DNA of 64,000 nucleotides, from NCBI RefSeq assembly GCF_003987185.1, contig NZ_PIPS01000005.1, positions 1-64,000 of the forward strand, in the 5' to 3' direction. Source of the DNA: Idiomarina aquatica (GTDB lineage: Bacteria; Pseudomonadota; Gammaproteobacteria; Enterobacterales; Alteromonadaceae). Made by a program: the position numbers and the translations under genes. Shown here in pieces: positions 20,276 through 29,940 of this stretch (position 1 is the first letter of the stretch; each line of letters begins with the position of its first letter). The notes under the pieces are model-generated. The model saw nothing but the letters and a program-made list of their open reading frames with translations, did not search any database and had not been told where the DNA came from.

Positions 20276-21495
20276 TCGCTTGCTGCCTCAGCAAGCGATT
20301 TGCGCGCGGGTAATGCGCTCACGGCAATGGTGGAGCCCAAGAGTAATAGAACCGATACCCCGAGGCAGGCAACCAGCCCCCACTGTTGATAAATCCAGCC
20401 GGACAGTATCGTGCCCAGCAACCGCCCGGCGGCGTTGGCCATGTAATAGAAACCAACGTCCAACGAAACACCGTCGCTGCGTGAGTAGGATACGATCAGA
20501 TAACTGTGCAACGATGAGTTAACCGCAAACAGTGCTCCAAACAGACCCAGTCCAATAATGATGCTGGCGGCAACCGGTGCCGACTGCCACAACGCTATCG
20601 ACAGCAACAATGGGCTGAGTGTCAGCAAAGCCCCCCAGACAACCGCTTGACGATGGGGCGCGACACGCTGTGACTGAGTAAACCTTGGTGCGACACTTTG
20701 GACAACACCGTAACCAATTACCCACAGCGCCAGAAAGCTGCCAACCTGCCAGTGCGTCCAGTTTAGCTGGCTGGCAAGAAACACCGGTAACGCCACCACA
20801 AACCAGACGTCACGTGCACCAAACAGTAAAAAGCGTGCGCCCGATAAAATGTTGATGGGACGGCTTTTTGACAGTAAGTCCTTAAACTTGGGCTTAAACT
20901 TCGCCTTACCGGACTCTTTGCGTAAAAACACTAAACTGCCGATCCAGACCAGGCTCAACATGATCGCCATGGCCAGCACCGCGCCCTGAAAGCCAATCAC
21001 AGTTAACAACAACCCGCCGAGGAAGAAGCCAACGCCTTTGAGCGTGTTCTTCGAACCAGTCAGAATGGCTACCCACTTATAGAGCTGGCTTTGCTGGTCA
21101 TCCGGCACCAACAATTTAATGGTGCTTTTCGCACTCATTTTATTCAGATCTTTGGCAATACCGGACAGCGCCTGAGCCGCCATCACCCAGACCACCGTTA
21201 ACCAGGCAGCCGGCACCAGCAACATCGCTAACGCCACGATCTGCAACCCCAAACCGATGTTCATGGTACGGTTAAGTCCCCAGCGCGCGCCCAACCAACC
21301 GCCGAACAAGTTAGTAACCACCCCAAAAAACTCGTAAAACAGGAACAGCATGGCCACTTCCAGCGCACTGTAGCCAAGCTGGTGAAAGTGCAGCACCACC
21401 AGCATGCGCAGTGCGCCATCGGTCAGAGTAAACGCCCAGTAATTACCGGTAACCATTAAGTATTGGCGGATTGCCGGAGACAGTTTAGCCAGCAT
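20272..21495 (-). CDS. arsJ: ArsJ, organoarsenical efflux MFS permease
   Basis: The 407-residue permease has about twelve hydrophobic segments and the ArsJ-type opening YLMVTGNYWAFTLTDGALRMLVVLHFHQLGYS. ArsJ is described as exporting 1-arseno-3-phosphoglycerate, made from arsenate by a dedicated GAPDH, which confers arsenate resistance. Its ATG overlaps the stop of the GAPDH gene by 1 nt, which strongly supports the assignment. Last gene of the ars operon; its 3' end overlaps the convergent EAL gene by 4 nt. Confidence 0.9.
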   Translation of the reverse strand: MLAKLSPAIRQYLMVTGNYWAFTLTDGALRMLVVLHFHQLGYSALEVAMLFLFYEFFGVVTNLFGGWLGARWGLNRTMNIGLGLQIVALAMLLVPAAWLTVVWVMAAQALSGIAKDLNKMSAKSTIKLLVPDDQQSQLYKWVAILTGSKNTLKGVGFFLGGLLLTVIGFQGAVLAMAIMLSLVWIGSLVFLRKESGKAKFKPKFKDLLSKSRPINILSGARFLLFGARDVWFVVALPVFLASQLNWTHWQVGSFLALWVIGYGVVQSVAPRFTQSQRVAPHRQAVVWGALLTLSPLLLSIALWQSAPVAASIIIGLGLFGALFAVNSSLHSYLIVSYSRSDGVSLDVGFYYMANAAGRLLGTILSGWIYQQWGLVACLGVSVLLLLGSTIAVSALPARKSLAEAASD

Positions 21496-22490
21496 CAGCC
21501 CACCTTTTCGACCAGTTCAACAGCACGATTGGCATAGCCCCACTCATTGTCATACCAGGCATAAATCTTCACGTGAGTGCCATTAATGACTTTCGTTGAT
21601 AGTGCATCAACAATGCTGGAGCGAGGATCGGTTTTATAGTCGATAGAGACCAGCGGCCGCTCTTCATAGCCCAGAATCCCTTTTAGCTCGCCTTCAGCGG
21701 CTTCTTTCAGCCAGCCATTGATTTGTTCAGCAGAGGTTGGCTTTTCCACCTCAAACACACAGTCGGTCAGTGATGCGTTGGCCAACGGCACTCGCACGGC
21801 ATGGCCGTCGATCTTGTCCTTCAGCTCTGGGAAAATCTCTACAATCGCGGTGGCTGAACCGGTTGAGGTCGGAATCAAACTCATGCCACAAGCACGGGCA
21901 CGGCGCAGATCCTTATGCGGTGCATCCAGAATACTCTGCGTATTGGTCAGATCATGGATGGTGGTTATCGATGCGTGTTTGATACCAATGTTTTGCTGCA
22001 ACACTTTAACCACCGGCGCTAAGCAGTTGGTGGTGCAGGACGCCGCGGTTACGATCCGGTGCTGTTGCGGGTCGAACAAGTGATCATTCACACCCACCAC
22101 AATGTTTAACGCGCCCGGCTCTTTCACCGGCGCCGAGACCACCACTCGCTTAACTCCCTGGCTGAGGTAGTCATTCAGTACCTTAACTTGTTTCATTTTA
22201 CCCGAGGCCTCTAACACGACATCGCAACCGCTCCAGTCGTTATCAGCAATGCACTTATGCTGACTGAAACGAATACGCTCGGATCCGATCATGAGTGTTC
22301 CGTCTTCGCCCCGAGCCTCATAGCTCCAACGCCCGTGCACCGAGTCGAAATTAAGCAGATGCGCGAAGGTTTCCGCATCGGCACCGGGATCGTTCACCTG
22401 CACAATTTGCAATTCGGGATTGTCCCATGCCGCGCGCAGTGCCAAACGCCCGATACGCCCTAATCCGTTAATACCTACTTTTATCGCCAT
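21495..22490 (-). CDS. gap: ArsJ-associated glyceraldehyde-3-phosphate dehydrogenase
   Basis: The 331-residue enzyme shows [12 protein letters not shown] (NAD fold), the catalytic Cys in [12 protein letters not shown]-type sequence [13 protein letters not shown], and the C-terminal [16 protein letters not shown]. In arsenic operons this paralogue uses arsenate in place of phosphate, giving 1-arseno-3-phosphoglycerate for ArsJ. The start at 22490 has aaagagg upstream; the longer frame to 22538 would run into acr3. Position between acr3 and arsJ argues for the arsenic role over central glycolysis. Confidence 0.92.
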   Translation of the reverse strand: MAIKVGINGLGRIGRLALRAAWDNPELQIVQVNDPGADAETFAHLLNFDSVHGRWSYEARGEDGTLMIGSERIRFSQHKCIADNDWSGCDVVLEASGKMKQVKVLNDYLSQGVKRVVVSAPVKEPGALNIVVGVNDHLFDPQQHRIVTAASCTTNCLAPVVKVLQQNIGIKHASITTIHDLTNTQSILDAPHKDLRRARACGMSLIPTSTGSATAIVEIFPELKDKIDGHAVRVPLANASLTDCVFEVEKPTSAEQINGWLKEAAEGELKGILGYEERPLVSIDYKTDPRSSIVDALSTKVINGTHVKIYAWYDNEWGYANRAVELVEKVG

Positions 22491-22500
22491 AATAGCCTCT

Positions 22501-23520
22501 TTATTTTGTGCTAAACCAATGCTGAGTGCGGTTAGCAAACCACACCAACGACAACATCACCGGAACTTCAACCAACACCCCTACAACCGTCGCTAACGCT
22601 GCGCCGGACTGCAACCCAAACAGCGAAACGGCGACCGCTACGGCTAATTCAAAGAAGTTTGAGGTACCAATAAGACAAGCTGGTGCGGCAATCCGATACG
22701 GCAGTTTAATCAACAGAGCAATGACAAATGCCAATGCAAAAATGCCATAGGTTTGTACCAGCAATGGGGTCGCAATCATGGCAATATCCAGAGGTCGCGT
22801 CAGCAGGATCTCCGCCTGAAAACCAAACAGCAACACCACTGTCATCAACAACCCGACGATAGACCAGGGCTTCATGCCTCGTTCAAAACCTTCCAGTGCC
22901 GTTTCACCGCGTTGTAATAACCTACGCCGGGTCATTAAACCGGCCAGCAGTGGCGCCACCACATACAAAACCACACTTAACAACAGCGTTTGCCATGGCA
23001 CCACAATATCGGTTACCCCCAACAACAGTGCGGCAATCGGTGCGAAAGCAAAAATCATGATCAAATCATTTACTGACACTTGCACCAGCGTATAGTTGGC
23101 ATCACCTCGGGTCAGTTGGCTCCAGATAAACACCATTGCGGTACAAGGCGCCACACCGAGCAGAATGACCCCGGCCAAGTATTCGTTAGCGGTTGACGGT
23201 TGAATGTAATCGGCGAAAACACCGTTAAAAAATAGCCAACCAACCAATGCCATCGTGAACGGCTTAACCAACCAGTTAATGATCACAGTCAGTATCAAGC
23301 CTTTGGGTTCCTTAGCGATTTGGCTGATGGATTCAAAGTTGACCTGCACCATCACCGGATAAATCATCAACCAGATCAATACGGCAATGACAAAGTTAAC
23401 CTGCGCAAACTCGAGCCCCGATAACCATTCAAACACGCCGGGGATAATATTTCCTAATACGGTACCGGCGAGAATCGCAATGGCGACCCATAACGACAGC
23501 CAGCGTTCAAATACACCCAT
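22501..23520 (-). CDS. acr3: Acr3-type arsenite efflux permease
   Basis: A 339-residue, ten-helix membrane carrier of the BASS superfamily. Acr3 signatures are present: [45 protein letters not shown] (with the conserved Cys), and [19 protein letters not shown]. It exports arsenite produced by the ArsC moiety encoded upstream. Its start overlaps the arsRC 3' end by 14 nt, and 10 nt separate it from gap. Confidence 0.94.
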   Translation of the reverse strand: MGVFERWLSLWVAIAILAGTVLGNIIPGVFEWLSGLEFAQVNFVIAVLIWLMIYPVMVQVNFESISQIAKEPKGLILTVIINWLVKPFTMALVGWLFFNGVFADYIQPSTANEYLAGVILLGVAPCTAMVFIWSQLTRGDANYTLVQVSVNDLIMIFAFAPIAALLLGVTDIVVPWQTLLLSVVLYVVAPLLAGLMTRRRLLQRGETALEGFERGMKPWSIVGLLMTVVLLFGFQAEILLTRPLDIAMIATPLLVQTYGIFALAFVIALLIKLPYRIAAPACLIGTSNFFELAVAVAVSLFGLQSGAALATVVGVLVEVPVMLSLVWFANRTQHWFSTK

Positions 23521-24259
23521 TTGTTACGTCCTTGATCTGTTGTGGTATTTTTTGCACATGATACGCAGCACTGGTGGCAATCACTTTGGCCATCCAGTCC
23601 GGTAACGCCGGATTGATTCGATAGTAGACCCAACGCTGATCTTTCCTATCGGTCAGCAGGCCGTATTCACGTAGCTGGGCCAGATGCCGTGAGACTTTTG
23701 GCTGTGACATAGCGGTCGCCTCGACAAACTGACAGACACAGAGTTCACCGTAGTGGTGCAACATCAAAATCATTTGCAAACGTAACGGATCGGCCAGCAC
23801 TTTAAAAAACTCATGCGGCTCATCGAACAGTTGCGGACGAGTGCTTTGCTTACGCATGATCAGTAAAAACATTTTGATGCGCTCGGTCAGTTCGTGCGCC
23901 GTTTTCCGGAATGCATCCTGCTTTTTACTGGCAACCGGGTCGGCAAAATCCCAGGCAATAAAGCGGTGCTCACCGGCTAACGTCTGACACTCGGTGCGGG
24001 CTCGATCACACAAACTGATGACGTAATCAAAGTCATTGACGTCAACATCAGCCAACGCTGTCGAGTGCAATCCAGTACAGTCTATTCCGATCGCCTCCAG
24101 GGCTTTTAGCGCGCGTGGTTCCGGCTGTGAAGGATGAGTTCCGGCGGACGCCACCTGAAAACGGTCATCCGCCAGGTGGCGAAATATGGCCTCTGCCATC
24201 AACGAACGCGCCGAATTAGCAGTGCACAAAAATAACACACGACAGTTTGAGCGAGACAC
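23507..24259 (-). CDS. ArsC-ArsR fusion: arsenate reductase joined to arsenic-responsive repressor
   Basis: About 250 residues in two modules. The N-terminal half is a low-molecular-weight phosphatase-type arsenate reductase with the P-loop [10 protein letters not shown] and later ISLCDRART. The C-terminal half is an ArsR/SmtB winged helix, [19 protein letters not shown], with a Cys pair in [10 protein letters not shown] as the likely arsenite site and [18 protein letters not shown] as recognition helix. One protein would both reduce arsenate and repress the operon. GTG at 24257-24259 is chosen because ggag sits 6 nt upstream and the operator then lies outside the gene; an ATG at 24304 lacks a ribosome site and lies next to the operator. 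Confidence 0.85.
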   Translation of the reverse strand: MSRSNCRVLFLCTANSARSLMAEAIFRHLADDRFQVASAGTHPSQPEPRALKALEAIGIDCTGLHSTALADVDVNDFDYVISLCDRARTECQTLAGEHRFIAWDFADPVASKKQDAFRKTAHELTERIKMFLLIMRKQSTRPQLFDEPHEFFKVLADPLRLQMILMLHHYGELCVCQFVEATAMSQPKVSRHLAQLREYGLLTDRKDQRWVYYRINPALPDWMAKVIATSAAYHVQKIPQQIKDVTNGCI

Positions 24260-24282
24260 CTCAGACTCCAATACATTCGAAT

Positions 24283-24298
24283 TACCATATATATGGTA
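24283..24298. promoter_or_regulatory. Candidate ArsR operator
   Basis: A perfect 16-bp palindrome, taccatatatatggta, lies 24 bp upstream of the preferred arsRC start. On the minus strand a -35 TTGCTG and a -10 TACCAT 17 bp later overlap it, so bound repressor would block polymerase. It is the only strong dyad between the divergent ars and sulP genes. Confidence 0.6.
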
Positions 24299-24590
24299 TT
24301 CCATATATTTAACACCAGCAAGATCATTTTACCGATCACTTACCGGTGAGTAATTATCATACAAAGTTTTACTTTCAGGGCTTATCCGTGTATTATCCGC
24401 GCAAATTTTGATTTTAGTCACTTTCCCATTTTTTATGAGCGCCCGAATTGCTAATAACAATTTGCTTACGCCACCCTAGCTGCTGACCCCCTGTAGCGCT
24501 CGGCGCCCCTGTGCGCCTGTCTGTAAAAAATTTCGCTGTATTCACGACTTCTCAAAGTAACTTTTAACGTTAGCTGGAACACGTCTGTCT

Positions 24591-26078
24591 ATGTTTAAGT
24601 ATTTAAAAGAACACTGGTTCTTTAACACCAAAAATGATCTGCTCTCGGGTATTGTTGTCGCACTTGCCCTTATTCCTGAGGCCATCGCCTTTTCTATCAT
24701 TGCCGGCGTTGACCCGAAAGTGGGTTTGTACGCTTCGTTCTGTATCGCAGTAATTATTGCCTTTGTCGGTGGCCGACCGGGCATGATCAGTGCCGCGACT
24801 GGCGCTATGGCGCTGCTCATGGTTACCCTGGTCAAGGAACACGGGCTCGAATACCTGCTGGCAGCAACACTGTTAACCGGCGTACTACAAATCGTCGCCG
24901 GTTATTTGAAACTGGGTGAATTGATGCGCTTTGTGTCACGCTCAGTTGTGACTGGTTTCGTGAACGCTCTCGCCATTTTGATTTTTATGGCGCAGTTACC
25001 GGAATTAACCGACGTGACCTGGCACGTTTACGCAATGACCGCTGCCGGACTGGCGATCATTTATGGTTTCCCGTATCTGCCGGTGATTGGGAAAGCCATC
25101 CCATCCCCCTTAGTTTGCATCGTTACCCTGACCATCGTCGCCGTAGCGCTGGGACTCGATATCCGTACCGTGGGTGATATGGGTCAACTTCCGGATACGC
25201 TACCGGTATTTTTGTGGCCGGACGTTCCATTAACCTTGGAAACACTGTGGATCATTTTGCCGTACTCAATTGGTCTGACCGTGGTTGGTTTGCTGGAATC
25301 GATGATGACCGCAACCATTGTTGACGACCTGACCGATACCTCCAGCGACCGCAACAAAGAGTGTCGCGGTCAAGGCATCGCCAACATTGGTGCCGGCTTA
25401 TTCGGCGGCATGGCCGGTTGTGCGATGATTGGTCAATCCATTATCAACGTCAAATCCGGTGGCCGAGGTCGCTTATCAACACTCACCGCAGGTGTGTTTT
25501 TGCTGATCATGATTTTGGTTTTAGACGAATGGCTCAAGATCATTCCAATGGCAGCGCTGGTTGCCGTGATGATCATGGTTTCGATTGGAACCTTTAGCTG
25601 GGGCTCCATTCGCGATCTGAAAAAGCATCCGCTTTCCACCAACATCGTCATGGTGACCACCGTTGCCATCGTTGTCGCCACCCATAACCTGGCGATTGGT
25701 GTTGCAGTTGGTGTGTTACTGGCCGCACTGTTTTTCGCCAACAAAGTCGGTCATTACATGCACGTGCGTTCAAGCATTGATAACGACGGCAAGACTCGTC
25801 GTTACGACGTCATTGGTCAGGTCTTTTTCAGTTCTTCTGAAAAGTTCATTGCCTCATTTGATTTGAAAGAAGCCGTTGATAAGGTCATTATCGACCTGTC
25901 TCATGCGCATTTCTGGGACATTACCGCGGTTAATGCGCTAGATCGGGTGGTCATTAAGTTTCGTCGCGAAGGCGCCGAGGTCGAAGTCATTGGTCTTAAC
26001 GAAGCCAGCGCAACCATCGTCGACCGTTTTGGCGTGCATGATAAAGCTGACGCCGAAGACATTTTAAGCGGCCATTAA
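24591..26078 (+). CDS. SulP family anion transporter with STAS domain
   Basis: The 495-residue carrier has an N-terminal membrane domain of ten or more segments ([77 protein letters not shown]). A C-terminal STAS domain follows ([23 protein letters not shown]). SulP members carry sulfate, bicarbonate or other anions with sodium or protons; the substrate here is not determined. It sits 24 nt before a universal stress protein gene with ggag ahead of its ATG, so the two form a likely operon. About 290 bp of AT-rich leader lies upstream, with no strong motif seen apart from the ars operator. Confidence 0.92.
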   Translation: MFKYLKEHWFFNTKNDLLSGIVVALALIPEAIAFSIIAGVDPKVGLYASFCIAVIIAFVGGRPGMISAATGAMALLMVTLVKEHGLEYLLAATLLTGVLQIVAGYLKLGELMRFVSRSVVTGFVNALAILIFMAQLPELTDVTWHVYAMTAAGLAIIYGFPYLPVIGKAIPSPLVCIVTLTIVAVALGLDIRTVGDMGQLPDTLPVFLWPDVPLTLETLWIILPYSIGLTVVGLLESMMTATIVDDLTDTSSDRNKECRGQGIANIGAGLFGGMAGCAMIGQSIINVKSGGRGRLSTLTAGVFLLIMILVLDEWLKIIPMAALVAVMIMVSIGTFSWGSIRDLKKHPLSTNIVMVTTVAIVVATHNLAIGVAVGVLLAALFFANKVGHYMHVRSSIDNDGKTRRYDVIGQVFFSSSEKFIASFDLKEAVDKVIIDLSHAHFWDITAVNALDRVVIKFRREGAEVEVIGLNEASATIVDRFGVHDKADAEDILSGH

Positions 26079-26102
26079 GCACTCAGTCATAAGGAGAACA
26101 AC

Positions 26103-26954
26103 ATGAGTAACGTAATCGCTTGTATCGACGGCTCGAGTGCGATGTCAGCGGTCGTTGAATCGGCCGCCTGGGCGTCAGCACAGTTAACCGCGCCGTTAAC
26201 ACTGTTGCATGTTATCGAAGAAGGTCATGCCGCAGCACGTCAGGATATGACCGGCCATATTGGCCTCGGTAGCCGTGAACGGTTGCTCGAAGAACTGGCG
26301 GAGCTGGATGCGCAAAAAGGTAAACTCCTGCTTGAGCACGGTCACCAACTGTTGGATGAAGCCAAACGTCAGGTGCTCGCTAACAGTAAGGTCACTGATG
26401 TTGCCATGCGCCAGCGTCATGGTGCGTTGGTCGAATCATTACTGGCATTAGCAGCTGAAACACGGCTGTTGGTGATGGGCGTTCATGGCGAAGATCATGG
26501 CGCTGGCTCACACATCGGCAGTCAGTTGGAAACCGTGTTGCGGCGGGTACATAAACCCATCTTATTGACGCCGGATAAGTTTACCGCACCGAATTCGGTC
26601 ATGCTCGCCTATGATGGCAGCGCATCAACCAAAAAAGCCATCGAACTGCTCGCTAAAAGTCCGTTATTTGCCGGCATGCCGGTGCATGTCGTGATGGTCG
26701 GTGCCGATTCCGATAGCAACAACGCAGCCCTTGACTGGGCGCGTGAAGCGTTGCAGCAAGGTGGTCATCAGGTCGAGACCGCTATTGTTGCCGGCGACGT
26801 TGAACCAGCATTGCATCAGTATCAGGACCAACACCAAATCGGCATGATGGTGATGGGCGCCTACGGCCACTCAAAAATCCGTCAGTTTTTGGTAGGCAGT
26901 ACCACCACGGCAATGATTGAAGCCAGTAAAACGCCGTTGCTGATTCTACGCTAA
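26103..26954 (+). CDS. Tandem-domain universal stress protein
   Basis: The 283-residue protein has two UspA folds. The first runs about 1-155 (VIACIDGSSAMSAVVESAAWA). The second runs about 160-283 (SVMLAYDGSASTKKAIELL) and ends with MVMGAYGHSKIRQFLVGSTTTAMI, matching the ATP-binding G-2x-G-9x-G(S/T) motif. Its placement directly after sulP suggests it modulates or responds to that transporter, an inference from the pairing only. Confidence 0.92.
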   Translation: MSNVIACIDGSSAMSAVVESAAWASAQLTAPLTLLHVIEEGHAAARQDMTGHIGLGSRERLLEELAELDAQKGKLLLEHGHQLLDEAKRQVLANSKVTDVAMRQRHGALVESLLALAAETRLLVMGVHGEDHGAGSHIGSQLETVLRRVHKPILLTPDKFTAPNSVMLAYDGSASTKKAIELLAKSPLFAGMPVHVVMVGADSDSNNAALDWAREALQQGGHQVETAIVAGDVEPALHQYQDQHQIGMMVMGAYGHSKIRQFLVGSTTTAMIEASKTPLLILR

Positions 26955-26964
26955 TCGACGAATG

Positions 26965-26985
26965 GCTCGCGCCTCTGGCGTGAGC
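26965..26985. terminator. Hairpin between convergent genes, REP-like sequence
   Basis: Stem gctcgcgcc (26965-26973) pairs with ggcgtgagc (26977-26985) through one G-T pair, loop tct, followed by tttgcgttttt. It probably ends the usp transcript. The stem closely resembles the REP hairpins at 36844 and 37363 but lacks their leading GTAG. Confidence 0.6.
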
Positions 26986-26994
26986 TTTGCGTTT

Positions 26995-27639
26995 TTACTC
27001 GAAACGCCTGCGTTTAAACAAAACCACGCGTTCACTGAGAACATGGCAGTCTAACTTAAATGCATGCGCTAACCACGCGATGGTTTGGGGGGAGTAAAAA
27101 CTGACGTGTGTTAGGTCATTTTTATAATGCCAATTCTTAAATTCTGCGATGCTAGCCTTGTTCATCAAGGCGGTCATCACCCCCAGCCAACCATCCGGCT
27201 TGACCAGCTCAACGAGTTCGCGCCAACTTTCAGCAGGCTGGCGAAAATGCTCAACCACTTCAGTCGCCGTCACAAAATCATATTGCGGCTGAAGTGTTGA
27301 CTTGTCCGGAAAATAGTACAGATCGTATAAATCCATCGACATGCCCTGCTCTTCCAACAGCAGATTCAGCGTAGGTCCAGGGCCGCAACCAAAATCCAAC
27401 CCTCGCATACCCGGCGATAAACGCTCGATTAATGGTGTCGATAGCTGCGCTAAAAAGCGACGATAGCCGGGATCGTTGGGGTCGTTCTCATGAAAGTCAT
27501 AGATAACTTTTTCATCGGCGGCGGTTAAGCGCGATTGAGGATCAGCAAACACCAGGTCGCAGCTGCCACAGCGAAAATAACGGCGCTTGCGATCCCGGCA
27601 GTATTCCACGGCCGTTGATGAACAAAGAGTGCATTGCAT
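26995..27639 (-). CDS. Class I SAM-dependent methyltransferase with N-terminal zinc ribbon
   Basis: The 214-residue protein begins with two CxxC pairs (CTLCS and CGSCDLVF), a likely zinc ribbon. A methyltransferase core follows with the SAM-binding motif GLDFGCGPGPTLNLL and FVTATEVVEHF. This is the methyltransferase_23-type arrangement. The substrate is unknown and the neighbours give no clue. Confidence 0.85.
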   Translation of the reverse strand: MQCTLCSSTAVEYCRDRKRRYFRCGSCDLVFADPQSRLTAADEKVIYDFHENDPNDPGYRRFLAQLSTPLIERLSPGMRGLDFGCGPGPTLNLLLEEQGMSMDLYDLYYFPDKSTLQPQYDFVTATEVVEHFRQPAESWRELVELVKPDGWLGVMTALMNKASIAEFKNWHYKNDLTHVSFYSPQTIAWLAHAFKLDCHVLSERVVLFKRRRFE

Positions 27640-27678
27640 TGGCGTATATTACGCTAACGCATTAATTACCGTCAAAGC

Positions 27679-29019
27679 CTAGTGCCCTGTTCGGTGCGCG
27701 ATCTTCATCTTATACATGGCGGCATCCGCTTCCGACAGTAATGCCTCACGCGATTTTTTACCATCGGAAAGCGCGAAGCCAACACTCAAGGAGGGGTAAA
27801 TAAGCTGGTCTTTATACGGCAACGGACTGCGCTCGATATTCGCTTTTAATGTGTCTACAAACTGCCTAACCGAGGCTTCTTCGGTTATTCGATTCAACAC
27901 AATAATGAACTCATCACCACCAATACGTGCCACCAGATCCGTCGCCCGAACCTGCATCAGCATGAGTTTTGCGATGTGTCTGAGTAACGCATCACCGGCA
28001 TCATGTCCTAACTCATCGTTCACTTTTTTGAAGTGGTTTAAATCGACATTAATGATGGCAAACTGTGGTGGTGCTCCCCGGCGCGAAATTAAGCCCTCGA
28101 TGTAATTCATGAGGAACCGACGATTGGGAAGCTTAGTCAGTTCATCATGAAGCGCATGTTGGCGAGCCGCATGGAAAGACCGAAACAGGGTTAGGATAGC
28201 GAGGTAAATTAACAGCGCTAACGCCGCGCTGGCTACCCACAAACCATAGAGCAGTGTTTGTTCGTTGCTATCGAGCGCCAGGTTATATTTTGCCGCCATT
28301 TGCCAACGACCCGAGGGAAGCGTGACGGGCAGCGTAAAGTCTGCCGTCTCAAAGGTTTCAGGACGACCAAAAAAGACACTCTGCTGTTGTTGGTCTTGAT
28401 CATGTCGCAGTGCCACTTCAACGCGCTCAAAATCGTTAAAGCCGGCTTCTTTCATGATGGCATCATAATCAATCACCACACTGACGACGCCCCAGTATTC
28501 CAGCGAAATCGGATAGTCACTGAAAATCGGAAAGCGGACGATCAAACCAATACCGCCCTGAATCAATTCGCGAGGGCCATCAATAACCACTTTACCGCTG
28601 CGCTGCGCGCGCTGCACATATTCAAACTGGTCGGGACGATCCTGATAACGAAAGCCGAGTGTTTGCTCATTCCCGGCTAACGGATAAATGTATTGAATGG
28701 TATTGTCAGGCGCCATGGCTACATTGCGAACATGTGAGGAATCGGCCATCAGCTTTTTGGAAATGGACTGCCAGTTATCGATGGCAAACTGAGGCTCAAT
28801 ATTGACGACGGTGGCAAGACTGTCTGCAAGATAAACGTCTTTGAACAGGATGGCTTCAAGGGTCGATTTCGCCAGCGAAACCTGTTGTCGAGCCTGCTCC
28901 TGCTGCGCAGAAAATCGCGATGAGACATAAGCATTGGCGGCATAATTGGTGACCAAAAACCACACCACAACATAAACGCACGATACGCTAAGCACTGCAA
29001 TTTTCGCACGTTTATTCAT
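27679..29019 (-). CDS. Membrane diguanylate cyclase with periplasmic sensor domain
   Basis: The 446-residue protein has a TM helix at about 7-28, a periplasmic sensor of about 220 residues resembling CHASE-type domains (VYLADSLATVVNIEPQFAIDNW, LGFRYQDRPDQFEYVQRAQ), a second TM helix near 255-280, and a GGDEF domain. The active site IGGDEFIIVLN is intact, and RATD sits five residues before GGDEF, the product-inhibition I-site. It should make cyclic-di-GMP, opposite to the EAL protein at 18221. The signal sensed is unknown. Confidence 0.92.
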   Translation of the reverse strand: MNKRAKIAVLSVSCVYVVVWFLVTNYAANAYVSSRFSAQQEQARQQVSLAKSTLEAILFKDVYLADSLATVVNIEPQFAIDNWQSISKKLMADSSHVRNVAMAPDNTIQYIYPLAGNEQTLGFRYQDRPDQFEYVQRAQRSGKVVIDGPRELIQGGIGLIVRFPIFSDYPISLEYWGVVSVVIDYDAIMKEAGFNDFERVEVALRHDQDQQQQSVFFGRPETFETADFTLPVTLPSGRWQMAAKYNLALDSNEQTLLYGLWVASAALALLIYLAILTLFRSFHAARQHALHDELTKLPNRRFLMNYIEGLISRRGAPPQFAIINVDLNHFKKVNDELGHDAGDALLRHIAKLMLMQVRATDLVARIGGDEFIIVLNRITEEASVRQFVDTLKANIERSPLPYKDQLIYPSLSVGFALSDGKKSREALLSEADAAMYKMKIAHRTGH

Positions 29020-29099
29020 GGCGTCGGCTACCTCATCGTCACTTAAGCTAACGTTAAACTAAAATTAACAGTTACGCAACAAATGAAGGTAACACAGCC

Positions 29100-29270
29100 C
29101 TAGGTTTGCGAAGACCTTCTGAATAGCCCGAACCAAAATAATAGTTCAAACAGCGCGCCCGCAAGCGCAAAACTGAGCGCCCCGCTTGCCATCCCGGCAC
29201 CATAAAAGAGCAATGCGACGATTAAACAAACCGTTAATGGTAGCCACCGCTTAAGCTTAACTGTGGACAT
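29100..29270 (-). CDS. Small two-helix membrane protein
   Basis: A 56-residue protein, basic at the start (MSTVKLKRW), then two hydrophobic helices (LPLTVCLIVALLFYGAGMASG and FALAGALFELLFWFGLF) ending RRSSQT. The start at 29270 has ggaggga at good spacing and overlaps the previous gene by 14 nt, arguing for a real coupled gene. Function unknown. Confidence 0.6.
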   Translation of the reverse strand: MSTVKLKRWLPLTVCLIVALLFYGAGMASGALSFALAGALFELLFWFGLFRRSSQT

Positions 29271-29733
29271 AATGTCCCTCCGTTTCAGTGCCATTAAGCT
29301 GCCGTAAATGCGAACAAAGACGCTGGTAATAAAGCAACTCAGCGACTACCGAAAAGCCAAACCCATACACCGTCAATTGATAGTGGCTATCGCCGTAGGT
29401 CATTGTGTGCAAAATGACGGCGAGCCAAGCAAGCAGGAACAACATCGGTAATATCCGCCAAAAAACGACCCATGACAATGAGATAAAGCGTTCCAGAAAC
29501 TGATCACCCTGCGAACCTCCGTTAGCACGATAAGCCATTACAGTACCACTAACCATAATCACCAGTAACGCCCAGAGTGAGGCCTGATCCCACGCGGTAG
29601 TACCATCACCCAACTGTCCGATGGGCAGATACCACAACACCAGTAGCGCAACCAGATAGCTGAGCGCATGAGCTTGAGTCAATTGTTTGTCGCGCAATTG
29701 CTGTTTTAGCGCCTCGATATTAAAAAAATACAT
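29257..29733 (-). CDS. Integral membrane protein of unknown function
   Basis: The 158-residue protein has four hydrophobic helices (LSYLVALLVLWYLPIG, LWALLVIMVSGTVMAY, VVFWRILPMLFLLAWLAVIL, LTVYGFGFSVVAELLYY). No family was recognised. It is translationally coupled to the small two-helix protein downstream; the pair may form a membrane complex. Confidence 0.7.
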   Translation of the reverse strand: MYFFNIEALKQQLRDKQLTQAHALSYLVALLVLWYLPIGQLGDGTTAWDQASLWALLVIMVSGTVMAYRANGGSQGDQFLERFISLSWVVFWRILPMLFLLAWLAVILHTMTYGDSHYQLTVYGFGFSVVAELLYYQRLCSHLRQLNGTETEGHYVHS

Positions 29734-29940
29734 GGCTATTTCCTTATACTGTCTATCCCATAACCAGCATAGAACAAATCGGCACTCGATCCACTGCTAA
29801 AATGTAAGAAGTCTTGAAAAACCAACCCTGGGTTATTTGCTCAGTGTCGGTTAAGCCAGACCAACAGTAGCTAGACGCAGGTATTGGCTGTTAGAATCCC
29901 AATACCATTAACAACAAGTTATCCCGTAGTTGAGAAACCG

